In this document: positions 1 through 11,863 of the stretch, piece by piece
Layout: each line of letters begins with the position of its first letter
How positions within the stretch are numbered: the first letter of the stretch is position 1
Assembly (NCBI GenBank): GCA_963693365.1
Contig: CAVNZM010000014.1
Coordinates: 2,852,001 to 2,916,000 of the forward strand
Length of the DNA: 64,000 nt
Direction of reading: 5' to 3'
Source of the DNA: Amoebidium appalachense
Taxonomy: Eukaryota > Ichthyosporea
Program-made: the position numbers and the translations under genes
Notes under the pieces: generated by a model
Told to the model about the DNA's origin: nothing
Seen by the model: the letters and a program-made list of their open reading frames with translations, nothing else
The model's database searches: none

Positions 1-160
1 TGTGGGCCTAGAGGGCACATGATTGGTCAGTATAAAAAAAAAATTAAAGTGCTACGTGATTGGTCACTTAAACCTTCAAAGATTTGTGTTACGTGTAGGA
101 CAGTTAAACCCTTTAATGTGTTAAGTGTCACGCGATTGGTCAGTTGAATCCTTCAATCAA
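1..160. repeat. Degenerate short tandem repeat with inverted CCAAT boxes
   Basis: Three to four imperfect copies of a unit of about 37 bp. Copies share GATTGGTCA followed by TTAAACCTTCAA-like sequence (GATTGGTCA near 20, 57 and 133). ATTGG is an inverted CCAAT box, so this could be promoter sequence of a gene to the left or right, but no start codon can be tied to it. Confidence 0.5.
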
Positions 161-210
161 CACTATAATGCATTATGCAACATGAGCAGCGTGCCCATTG
201 GGGACGGTTT

Positions 211-310
211 GAAATGTTACAGAGTACGAAGTATACATTCATGACGGACAATGGAAATGCAGAGTGCAAACCACATATAACGAGTATGCATAATAAGCAG
301 AGCCCATCCT
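211..310 (+). repeat. Dispersed element, copy 1, followed by a 47-nt G run
   Basis: Begins GTTACAGAGTACGAAGTA and ends CAGAGCCCATCCTCC. The same order of blocks recurs near 2521, 23514, 25257, 38281 and 54627 (plus) and at 47512-47640 (minus). This copy runs straight into poly-G at about 311-357. No coding capacity and no clear terminal inverted repeats, so a non-autonomous element (SINE- or MITE-like) is the simplest reading. Confidence 0.65.
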
Positions 311-321
311 CCATTTGGGCA

Positions 322-358
<37 letters not shown>

Positions 359-750
359 GCGAGGGAGAAGGGAAGGAGGAAGGGGGGAAGGAGGGAGGGA
401 GGGAGGGCGGGGAGGGGGGAGAGGGGGTTGAAAGGCCAGTGAAGGAATGGCAGGGGAAGGGGGAGAGAGTGGGGCTGAGAGAAGGAGAGAGATAAAAAGG
501 GGTGGTGAAGGGGGGAAGGCAGAGAGAGGGGCTGGGTGGGACAGAACAATAGATAGAGGGGGGGGAGGGAGGGCCCCGGGGGGCCGGGGGGGAGAGAGAG
601 TGAGGAGAGAGAGAGGTATGGGGATGGGGAGGGGGGGGGGGGGGGGGGGAGGGGGGGGGGGGGCAGAGAGGGAAGGGGGGGGGGGGAGGGGGGGGAGGGA
701 GAGAGAGAGAGATAGAGAAGGTGCGAGAAACAGAGACAAACACAAATACA

Positions 751-2347
<1,597 letters not shown>

Positions 2348-2363
2348 CTGGAGACGTTGGTGG

Positions 2364-2398
<35 letters not shown>

Positions 2399-2520
2399 TG
2401 TGTGTGAGTGTGAGTGTGAGTGAGTGTGTGTGTGTGCGTGTGTGTGGTGTGTAGGTGTATGTGTGAGTGAGTGAGTGAGTGCGTGTTTGTCCACTGGGGA
2501 GGAGGGGGGGGGGGGGGGGG

Positions 2521-3460
2521 GTAGTATGTGTTACAGAGTACGAGGTATACATTCACAACGGACAGCACAACACAGCTTGGAAAGTACACACAGAGAGTAT
2601 GCACCATAGGTATAACCTATTGATCAACGTGGCCCAAGTCCTTCGAGTATCCGAGTTACACAGAGAGTATGCACCATAGGTATAACCTATTGATCAACGT
2701 GGCCCAAGTCCTTCGAGTATCCGAGTTACACAGAGAGTATGCACCATAGGTATAACCTATTGATCAACGTGGCCCAAGTCCTTCGAGTATCCGAGTTACA
2801 CAGAGAGTATGCACCATAGGTATAACCTATTGATCAACGTGGCCCAAGTCCTTCGAGTATCCGAGTTACACAGAGAGTATGCACCATAGGTATAACCTAT
2901 TGATCAACGTGGCCCAAGTCCTTCGAGTATCCGAGTTACACAGAGAGTATGCACCATAGGTATAACCTATTGATCAACGTGGCCCAAGTCATTCGAGTAT
3001 CCGAGTTACACAGGGAGTATGCACCGTAGGTATAACCTATTGATCAACGTGGCCCAAGTCATTCGAGTATCCGAGTTACACAGGGAGTATGCACCGTAGG
3101 TATAACCTATTGATCAACGTGGCCCAAGTCATTCGAGTATCCGAGTTACACAGAGAGTATGCACCATAGGTATAACCTATTGATCAACGTGGCCCAAGTC
3201 CTTCGAGTATCCGAGTTACACAGGGAGTATGCACCGTAGGTATAACCTATTGATCAACGTGGCCCAAGTCCTTCGAGTATCCGAGTTACACAGAGAGTAT
3301 GCACCATAGGTATAACCTATTGATCAACGTGGCCCAAGTCATTCGAGTATCCGAGTTCCGACCCATTCACCTCCCATCCCAAAACCACCTCAGATACTGC
3401 TTCACCTACACACACAGTCACCGTATTGATCAGAGACGAGCAGGGATACTTGTGGAAGCA
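2521..3460 (+). repeat. Dispersed element, copy 2, expanded by an internal 70-bp array
   Basis: The left end (GTTACAGAGTACGAGG, 2530) and right end (GAGTTCCGACCCATTCACCT, about 3351-3370, continuing to GATCAGAGACGAGCAGGG) match the uninterrupted copy at 38281-38530. Between them lies the 11-copy array. The segment between the CAGAGAGTATGCACC and CGAGTATCCGAGTT blocks, present once at 38281, has been multiplied here. A G run precedes the left end. Confidence 0.65.
2588..3357 (+). repeat. 70-bp tandem array, 11 copies
   Basis: The block CAGAGAGTATGCACC recurs at 2591, 2661, 2731 and so on to 3291, exactly 70 bp apart. Copies differ at few sites (CAGAGAG/CAGGGAG, ACCATAGG/ACCGTAGG, GTCCTTCG/GTCATTCG), and the variants are grouped in neighbouring copies, so the array grew recently and by segments. 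Each unit holds an inverted repeat ATAGGT-ATA-ACCTAT next to the palindrome TTGATCAA. No spacers are present, so it is not a CRISPR array. Confidence 0.95.
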
Positions 3461-3845
3461 GAAGTTTGCAAGCACAAGCAGTGGGAAGGACCGGTGGTTA
3501 GGGTTTACATCGGTAAGCAAAGAGCAAGGGCGGAATTTAGAAGACGGGGCTTTCCAGAACTTTTCACGGGCGGGCCGTGGCAGGGGGAAGGGGAGGGTGG
3601 AGGGGGGGGGGGAGGGAGGGGGGGAGGGGAGCGGCGGAGAGGGGGGCAGGGTCGTAACATTTAGATGTTCCAGTAGGTGAGAGAATATTACATGGATAAG
3701 AAGACACATATCTCTTTATAGGGTGGTCAGTGTATGCAATCTGCACTGTTTTAGAGTGTTTTTTTGTGTTTTGTTTCCTTAACTTCTGTATGATGTGAGC
3801 CTGAAATAGGCTTATAGCCTCTCCCCTCCCCCCTCCCCCCTCCCC

Positions 3846-3852
3846 CCCCCTC

Positions 3853-3889
<37 letters not shown>

Positions 3890-4154
3890 GGGATGTGAAA
3901 TGCGGCATCAAGCCTTCAGTTTCCGTGACAATCGAAAAACCTTACTACTTTGCGTTCAAAAGGCTATCCATTTACTTCTCCACCCCCACTCTTTCCCCTC
4001 CATACACCCACCCAAAAAAGGAAAACACGCTCATACGTGGAGACAAAAACACAAAACCATGAAAGAAAACCCTGAAGGGTTTGAGATTCCATCCACTGAT
4101 TTTTCGTGCCGTAGCCGTAGCACGTGCAACTTTCCAGACTTTCTGTAAGAAAAT

Positions 4155-4190
<36 letters not shown>

Positions 4191-4481
4191 AGGAACGGTC
4201 CATTCCTCTACTTAGGCCCACCCAGACTGCAAACAACCACTAAAACTATCGCGCCTGCCAAAACCACTAGTTTCACACCACCTTGTGTGCACAAAGGGCA
4301 CCCGGGGGTGGGGGAGTGGGGGGGGGGGGGGGGGAGGGGGGAGGGGGGGGGAGAAGGGGAAGGGGGGGGAAGGGGGGAGGGGGGGGGGGAGGGGAAAGGG
4401 GAGGAGGTGGTGGTGGTGGGGGGGGGGGGGGGGGGGGGGGGGGGGGAGGGGGGAGGAGGTGGTGGTGGTGGTGGTGGTGGT

Positions 4482-4512
<31 letters not shown>

Positions 4513-4520
4513 AATTTCGA
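3846..4520. repeat. Poly-C and poly-G block
   Basis: C runs at about 3846-3887 and 4157-4190; G runs interrupted by A or GGT between 4310 and 4511. Between them (3890-4150, 4190-4310) is non-repetitive sequence. On the minus strand, TTTCTTACAG at about 4141-4150 would make a good acceptor, but no frame after it is recognisable. I see no supportable gene here. Confidence 0.7.
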
Positions 4521-4599
4521 CCTGCATGGACCTGTGGAGGCATTTGGGAATTTTGTGCCGACTTGCTGCCCCCTGCTCACAGTGCTCTCTGTTAGTCCA

Positions 4600-5241
4600 C
4601 GTATAGCATCCCCCCCCCCCCCCCCCCCCCCCTCCCCTCCCCTCAGTCTCCCCTTCCCCAACACTTTAACCCTTTTGTTTATATTCTTCTTCCGCTTGCA
4701 ATCCCCCCCCCCCCCCCCCCCCCCCAACCCCCCTTCCCCCTCCCCCTCCCCCCCCCCCCCCCCCCCCCCCCCACCACCACCACCGCCTCCTTTCCCCGGC
4801 CACTTTCGCTGACACCCACCACCAAACCAGCGCGACCACACCAACGCCTCCCACATCCACACTCACAGCTCTACCAAACCAAAACCCATCCCAAAACGTA
4901 CCCGCTTTCAACCCCCCCCCCCCCCCAAAAAAAAAAAAAAAAAAAAAAAAAAAACACCACCACCACCGTTGCTTCACAGGCCTGGCATCGACATTCTTAG
5001 CAACCATCTGCTCTCGACTATTCGTGATTTATAATCTGACCTTCTGGTTTTTCTGTAAGGGCTACAGGTGGGCCGTGACAAGGGAAGAAAAAGCTACACT
5101 TCAGATGGTGCGTGTGCGTGTGCGTGTGTGTGTGTGTGTGCGCGTGCGCGCACGCATACATTGGTGGAACCGACACGTGTGTGTGTGTGTGCACGCACGT
5201 GCAAATGTGTGTGTGTGTGTGTGTGCTTTTTTTTTTTTTTT

Positions 5242-5284
<43 letters not shown>
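4600..5284. repeat. Homopolymer-rich block (C, A, T and G runs) with (GT)n
   Basis: C runs near 4610-4632, 4702-4725 and 4750-4772; C then A run at 4914-4954; T then G run at 5227-5284. No coding signal was found in the remaining sequence. Confidence 0.7.
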
Positions 5285-5484
5285 CTAGTTACAAGTGTCG
5301 ACTATGGTACGATGAGCCAGGGGCTGCTGTCTAATCTCCTCAATCTGCGGTTAAGGTTTCCATTGTGAGAACCTGCAGACCAGTAAAATGCACAACGTGT
5401 CCTGATATTGTCGTAATTTTGACAACTGGGAGGAACATGGTGTCTGCATTTGTGTGCGCACGCGCATGTGTGTGCGTGCGTGCG

Positions 5485-5571
<87 letters not shown>

Positions 5572-6623
5572 ATGCGCGTGGATGTGTATGTCTATGTGTG
5601 TGCATGCGTGCGGATGTGTATGTCTGTGAGCGTGTGCGCGAGCTTAGATGCGTGGGTGCGTGGACGTTTGTATGCGTGTCGCGTGCAAAAGTGTGTTTGT
5701 GCTTTGTGCATGCACGTGTGCTTAAAGGGGTGGAGGAGGGAGAGGGGAGGGGGGGACGGAGGAGGAGGCGAGGGGGGGGGGGAGGGGGGGAGGGCGAGAG
5801 AGAAGGGGGGAGGAGGAAGGGAGTAAACCTTTTCAGCCAGTAGAGCTTTGAGTTGTTCTATATCGTTGTATTCGGGGCTGAAGGGAACAAGCTCACTCTG
5901 TCGGCTCACACACAGCTGATACCCCGTACGGCAGGAGGCTTCTGCCTCTGTGTGGGCACGGATAAAATTTAATAATTTTAAAAAATAAAATGAATTGGAT
6001 GTCGTGATCTATATTGAGGGTAGATCTACCTTGGGCCCGGTTTAAACTTTAAAATTTTAGTGATAAAAAATAAAATGAAAGTGAGAGTCTGTAATCTATT
6101 TCGAAGGTAGCTTTACCTTGGACTTGTGTGAGTGCATGTATGGGTATGTGTGTGTAAGCGTGTGTGTGCGTGCGGGAATGTTTGCATGTGCCACGTTGTT
6201 CTACAACATGTTTAAAGTATCATTAGCTCATAAAACTCTATTGGTTGAGCGCAAAATTAAAGATTCTGAGGTTCAAGGTTCAAGCTCTTGGGGGGGGGAG
6301 AAAATCTGGCTAGTGTAGCTTAATGGTGAAGCATCTGTCTTGTAAACCAAATCTTCGTGTGCGCGTATGTGTGTCTATATGGTGTGAATGTGCACTTTAA
6401 CATAACCGTGGGCCTAAAGAGAATACATATGTGCTGGTGGTGTGGCTTATGCCGACATATGTAGATTACCAAATTCACACACACACTTGCTAAATTGCTT
6501 AAAGGCCCATCACCCCCCTTCCCCCCCCCCCCCATCCTCCCCCCACCACCCCGCAAAAAGGGGGGGGGGTGGGTGGGGAGGGGGGGAACACACCGTGGCG
6601 GTACCATACACTCATGGCGCATG

Positions 6624-6706
<83 letters not shown>

Positions 6707-6733
6707 CCACCCACCCACATGCCTCATGCCCGC

Positions 6734-6770
<37 letters not shown>

Positions 6771-7116
6771 CACACACACACAATGTGCACACACCGTACC
6801 TTCATATGCGCTGCATGCTATGTACGTGTTTGCCATGAGGTGGTACCTGCACACACCCCACCCACAGTGTCAGTCTCCAACCTGCACCCCTCCCCCCCTC
6901 CCCCCCCCCCCCCCCCCTCCCCTTCCCCCTCCCCCTTCTCCACCCTCCTCCCCGCCTCTCTTTACAGATTTACAGACGGCACCTAGCACATTCTACTTGA
7001 AAAAATGCCGAAAATGAAAACAAATTATACAATGTAACGACGGGAATAAACCCAGGCATTTGTCGGGCAGAGCTTCTTTCTTTCCTTCTTTCTTTCGCGC
7101 ACGCGCGTGTGTGTGT

Positions 7117-7156
<40 letters not shown>

Positions 7157-7829
7157 TGGGGGGAAGGGGGGGGGGGGGGGGGGGGGGGGAGGTGGGCAGT
7201 ATTGTAATAAAGTGCTTGAGGGGCGGTTCAAGGATATCAGGTGCATTTTGGCAGAACTTAAAAAATATTGAATCTGTTTGGGGCTGTCCAACATTTTCCC
7301 ACCCTCTGCAGAACAGGCCGTATAGCTTTTTTAGGGGGGTCTAGGAGTATCTTTACACCTCTGCACAACATGTTATATAGAGTATTTTTGGGGGGTCCAA
7401 GGCTATGTTCATACTTTTGCATAACACGTTAAATAGTGTATTTTGGAAAGGGGGTCCAAGGCAATATTTACACTTATGGAATGATAGGCTATACATGTTT
7501 TTGGGGGGGTCCAAGGCTATATTTATACTTATGAATGATAGGCTATATATGTTTTTTGGGGGGGCGGAGGGGGGGTCCAAGGCCATATTTACACTTCTGC
7601 CACGTGGCGGTCGTTTGCAGCCACACACTGCTGCAGATGGCCCAGACACTCCGTGTAGTCCTTGATCGCCTGCCCGTAGTTCTCTGTGATATTAATTTTT
7701 AACGCAGGTTAGTCATTGGTGACTTCTGGGTGTGATAATTCAATGATTAAAGCGGATACACATGGGGAATGGGAACAAGGTAGTCTAACAGGGTGCCAAG
7801 TAAACACTCACAAATGACATGATTATGCA

Positions 7830-7860
<31 letters not shown>

Positions 7861-7970
7861 CCTTTTTTTTTTTCTCCAAAGCCAAAGAGCATGCATCACA
7901 GGGAGTGGGGATGAAGGTACACAATAGGAAGTATAAAAAATGATGCAATGTGAATTTTAAAACAAACAGC

Positions 7971-8005
<35 letters not shown>

Positions 8006-8059
8006 TGTGTGCAAGCACGCAAAAGAAGAGGGACATATATATACTCGGGTAGGCAGGGT

Positions 8060-8104
<45 letters not shown>

Positions 8105-8288
8105 CGTGTTATTCACTACCCAAGCTTCGAATAATCCACCTACCCCGCGGAACGCAATTAATCGGGTAGGAAAAGATAGGTGAGAAGACCGGGAGGGGGG
8201 GGGGGGGGGGGGGGGGGTTTGCTTCCTTCTTTTGGCCCTGGAAGGCTTCGCGGGTTTGGTGGTGGTGTTGGGGGGGGACGGGGGGGAA

Positions 8289-8327
<39 letters not shown>

Positions 8328-8439
8328 GCTTGGGGCCGTGAAGAATCCTACATGGACGTAGTCCAAGTCACCCAAAGGGACGCCTGGGAAAGGGGGGGGG
8401 GGGGGGAGGGGGGGGGGGAGAGGGGGGGTGTGTGTGTGT

Positions 8440-8492
<53 letters not shown>

Positions 8493-9134
8493 CGGGCTCT
8501 TACTGATTTCTGTGCCGAGATCACCCAGCCTGAGGTGGACGGCCGAAAGGGCACGACGGGAGTCCGGTCCAGGCACCTTGCTGTAGGCCACACGGGCACA
8601 CTCTAACACCTCCCAGGAGAGTTGGAGCGTCTCTTCACCGTCTGCGTTAAAATTTTTTTAAGGTGGTTAAAAATAAGTTTAGAATCAAAAGGTAGGTGAA
8701 GTGTCTTCTCATCGATTGTGTCAAAATTTTTACTGTGGTTAAAAATAAAGATAAAACTGTGTTGCAGCGACTCAATGATGTCACAGTCTTTATCAAATTT
8801 TATATTGGTTAAGAATAAAAAATTAACTGTGTTGCAGCGACCCATCACAGTCTTCACTGGAAACCTCAGTTGGTCAGCAGCATGTCATCACCGTCTGCAT
8901 TAAAATTTAAATTGGTTAAAAATAAAAAATTCTACACTGCAGTGTGCTTCAAGTAAACAGCGGAAGCCGTCTGAAATGGGAGTTGAATTGGTTGAATTCA
9001 AAGATTTTCGACTTGGCGACTTGGATGACCTTGGGCGGTGCGCGGATGAATATGAGAGAAGTGTCTGTTGATTTTATTCTTCTTCTCTCTCTCTCTCCCT
9101 TTTTTTTTTTGGTGGGGGGGTGGGGGTGGGTGAA

Positions 9135-9165
<31 letters not shown>

Positions 9166-10729
9166 CCGCTTTCATCTCCATCATCCTCCCCAGTCTCCAT
9201 ATCCCCTGTGGTTGACAGAAATCAATACTTATGCCTGTTCAGGTGACTGATCCCCCCCCCCCCCCCCAAAAAAAAAATCCATCCTTCCCTCCCCCCCCCC
9301 CCCCCCCCCCCTCCCCCCCCCCTCCCCTCCCCCATATCCCCCCATCTCCCACACGCACACACATCCCCGGAACCCCTCCCCCTCTCCCCCCGCCCGGCCG
9401 CTGCCGTCACCGGGTGCTTGCCCACCCTAACTTACATGACAAATATTTGACCAAAAAAAAAAAAACAAAAAAAAAAAACCGAATATTCATCAAGTGCCTG
9501 AAATGCAGGGAGGAAGCACTGCCCATACCCTAATGCAACACAAATACCGTACACGGATTTATTCAAAACTATTGGGAAAGAACATATTATAAAGAACCCC
9601 CTTCTCCCCCCCCCCCCCCCCCCCCCTCCCTCCCCCCTCCCCTCCCCCCACCCCCCCCACCAGCCTCCCACTTCATTGGTTGAGCAAGCACAGAAGTGGC
9701 GGAATTTTAATCATTTAGTCAACTAAAAGGGAATAGTTACCAAAAATACCGGAATTACTAATTAGAAGCGTTTCAGAGCCACGCAACACCTGCATTATTC
9801 GGCATATGATAAAGGGAAATCATTTCGGAATAATGCCATAACACTTCCGGGATAATCCCTGTGTGCTTTTCGTGATTTGCCAGCGCACAGAAAAAGTACT
9901 CACCAAGAAGAAGTGCTTCGCCATACTTGAAATAGGCAAAGGCGCTCTGGGGGGAAAGGTCCCCGTAAACCTGCACCCTGCGGGCAAAAAAGAAGAAAGG
10001 GAAAAAGAAAAAAAAAAAAAAAAAAAAAAAAACGGGTGAGCGTTTGGGAAACACCGTGGGACATGATATGTATTTGGTACCAGAGGAGTGGGTCCTATTT
10101 TCTGCTTTCACTGTTTATGCAGATGTGAAAGGCTAAAGGATTGCAGCATTGGCAAGAATCTGTTTACGTGACTCAACGGTTCTCCACTTGCCATTTGGAG
10201 TAACATTTATAACGTCCTGAGATATTGAACTCTTTCTTCTCCTCTTTCCCCTTTCCAACCGCCCTCCCCCCCTCTCCGAACACTAATCTACATATTCATT
10301 ACCAGTTATCTCCCCGCCTCTCTCCTGACCTCACCCCCCTACCCACCCACCCGCACCCCTCCTCCCCGCTCCCCCTTCTATAACCTTGCCCCCCTTGTTT
10401 AGAAACGTGCAAGTTTTTAAGATCTTGAGATCACACAGCACACAACACCAGCAATAACAACCCCCCCCCCCCCCCCCCTCCCCCGTCACCGCCACACCCG
10501 CTGACACACACACCCGGACGCAGCCCCCTTCTCGCCCAAACCTTTTCGCTCTTCAGGTCTCACCAGACAAACCCTTATCCCTCCCCAATTGTAACACACC
10601 GTCGCACACACGCGCGCGCACACACACACAAGCACGCACGCACGCACGCACGCATACACATACACACACAAACACGCACACACGCATGCGCACGCACACA
10701 CACACATAATGCCTCAGGGACAGACACAG

Positions 10730-10774
<45 letters not shown>

Positions 10775-11131
10775 TAAACACAAACACAAACACAAACACC
10801 CACTTGACACCTTACTCTTATTCAGTCCCTATCAATATACTAGAACTCGTTGCTTTCCCTTTTTCTTCACCTTTTCTTTGTGGGGGAAGGGGGGCGGGCG
10901 GAAAGGGGATTAGGTGGGGGGAGGGGGGGGGGGGGGGAGGGGGGAGATAATCTCCATCATTCCATACAAGATCTGCAGAGCCTCCTGGTAGCAGTCAGCA
11001 GCAGCCATCCAGTTTGGCTCCAAAGACTGCCCTTTGTTCATTTTTGCCTCTGCGCGCGAAAGCGCCTCGTGGGGAAGACCATTGAAGTTATTGACAACTC
11101 CAGAGGCACCGTTGGCACAAAAACCTTCCAT
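5285..11131 (-). CDS. NASP: NASP/Hif1/Sim3-type histone chaperone (SHNi-TPR), 7 exons
   Basis: NASP-family proteins bind histone H3 or H3-H4 in the nucleus and pass them to chromatin assembly. Exon model (minus): 10968-11131, 9904-9977, 9167-9205, 8504-8641, 7595-7683, 5829-5945, 5285-5344. All introns are GT-AG, phases match at every join, and the total is 681 nt, 226 residues. The TPR1-like segment includes [15 protein letters not shown] then [20 protein letters not shown]; a short acidic insert ([11 protein letters not shown]) interrupts the TPRs, as in the family. Exon 4 carries [16 protein letters not shown] and [11 protein letters not shown]; exon 5 carries [13 protein letters not shown], the SHNi-TPR core. 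Exons 6-7 end with [19 protein letters not shown], like the family's C-terminal helix. Start: ATG at 11131 in an AAGAAAATGG context. The segment between the SHNi core and LKALLAEK is shorter than in animals, so one exon could be missing between 7595 and 5945; that is the least certain join. Introns hold microsatellites and two sets of splice-site duplications. Confidence 0.85.
5487..5570. repeat. (GT)n microsatellite in the last NASP intron
   Basis: About 84 bp of GT, flanked by degenerate GTGCGT sequence from 5450 to 5640. Confidence 0.9.
5950..6125. repeat. Two divergent copies of an AT-rich unit of about 75 bp
   Basis: Both copies contain AAAAATAAAATGAA, then a GT-AATCTAT or GTGATCTAT block, GGTAG-T-TACCTTGG and a following stretch (5970-6040 and 6060-6120). 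They lie in the NASP intron just upstream, in transcript sense, of the 5829-5945 exon. Confidence 0.5.
6211..6350 (+). ncRNA. Two tRNA-like fragments in tandem (probably inactive)
   Basis: About 6211-6290 reads TTAGCTCA, then GGTTGAGCGC, then GAGGTTCAAGGTTCAAGCTC, in the order of a D arm, anticodon region and T arm, but with an extra stretch in the D arm and poor stem pairing. About 6308-6350 reads GTGTAGCTTAATGGTGAAGC then CTGTCTTGTAAA, which resembles the 5' half of a tRNA-Thr(UGU); the 3' half is missing. Both look like decayed tRNA or tRNA-derived (SINE or organelle-origin) pieces inside a NASP intron. Confidence 0.3.
6626..6768. repeat. (AC)n followed by poly-C
   Basis: AC tract 6626-6703, then a C run at about 6737-6768, in the NASP intron. 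Confidence 0.9.
7215..7600 (-). repeat. Tandem copies of the NASP exon-5 splice-donor region
   Basis: The exon 7595-7683 ends GGCAGAA, then gtgtaaatatggcc and a run of Gs in complement (GGGGGGTCCAAGG on plus). Five or six imperfect copies of 53-58 bp follow in the intron, near 7505, 7450, 7391, 7336 and 7221. Each has GGGGTCCAAGG, an ATATTTACACTT-like block and CT(CT)TGCA, the complement of TGCAGAG and the donor. The copies therefore include the last exon bases and the donor. Confidence 0.7.
7830..8492. repeat. Homopolymer cluster (T, A and G runs up to about 52 nt)
   Basis: T run 7830-7860, A run 7971-8003, G runs 8059-8102, 8189-8217, 8301-8324 and 8441-8492. In the NASP transcript sense the G runs are poly-C. 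Confidence 0.9.
8625..8940 (-). repeat. Tandem copies of the NASP exon-4 splice-acceptor region
   Basis: The real acceptor at 8642 reads, on minus, ATTTTAACGCAG then ACGGTGAAGA. Four further imperfect copies follow upstream in the intron (near 8706, 8778, 8840 and 8884). Each has TCA(T/C)C-GTCT-CA or similar, then TTAAAATTT, then TTGGTTAAAAATAAA on the plus strand. The copy at 8884-8940 keeps the whole CACCGTCTGCATTAAAA block, so it still looks like a usable 3' splice site. Confidence 0.75.
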
Positions 11132-11863
11132 TTTCTTGGCGTGAAAGTACGCTTTGGTGTGTGTAAAATCAAGGGCAAATGAGATCCAGAATTGACAAAA
11201 TTCGCTGGAACGTTAACCGGCGGGTTTTGGGGGCAGACGCAGAGGGAGAAGAAGCAAAAAAAAAGGTAACAGACAGACATGTAAGATGTTCTTCGAAAAT
11301 ATTGTTGATTAGTGTATATTCTGCCCCTGTTTACATAACAATGTTGTTATGATGTAGAAAAAAGTGAGGTTTGTCAAGTTGAAAGCGAAAAGCGAAAAAG
11401 CAGCGCCGGCTGTTGTGGCGGTTGGTCATTACGAGTCCAAGGCGCACCCGCCCTGAATTGGCGCCAAGTAGTTAATGAAACACAATGATTAGCTGAATGT
11501 CATCAAGGCGCAATGTGCCGGTTCTTCATGACGTAAAAGTGACTCAGTTAAGTGAGTTGCCGGCCGGCTGAGCTCTCGCTCCCCCTGCCGGCCGGCCGGC
11601 ACAAAAGCCTTGGCTTTTTGCAAGTGAGACGTGAAAATAAGTTCAGGTGTTTGCCGACGGCCGGGGGGGTGGGGGAAGGCGGTGAGGGAAGGGGAATGGG
11701 AGAACAAGTTGCGACGTAAACTTTAGTCGTTTGTTTTTAGCTGCACTTCCAACTTAACAAAGCACTTCGTGGGCCCCTGCCCCCACGACACACTGTCGTG
11801 GGAAGCTACGCGTTTTGCCACCTCTCTGCCACAACCCTACAACGAAGCAGCCCCCGGAGTAAA
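11132..11863. promoter_or_regulatory. Divergent promoter region between NASP and the F-box gene
   Basis: 732 bp, nearly free of microsatellites. The palindrome TTGGCGCCAA at 11458-11467 matches the E2F/DP core (TTTSGCGC on both strands), which fits an S-phase gene such as NASP. Inverted CCAAT (GGTTGGTC) occurs near 11431. A GCCGGCCGGC cluster lies at 11560-11600. The regulatory role is inferred from motif and position only. Confidence 0.45.

Noticed and set aside
2588-3357. CRISPR-like array
   Set aside because: The 70-bp units are contiguous with no unique spacers, and the genome is eukaryotic.
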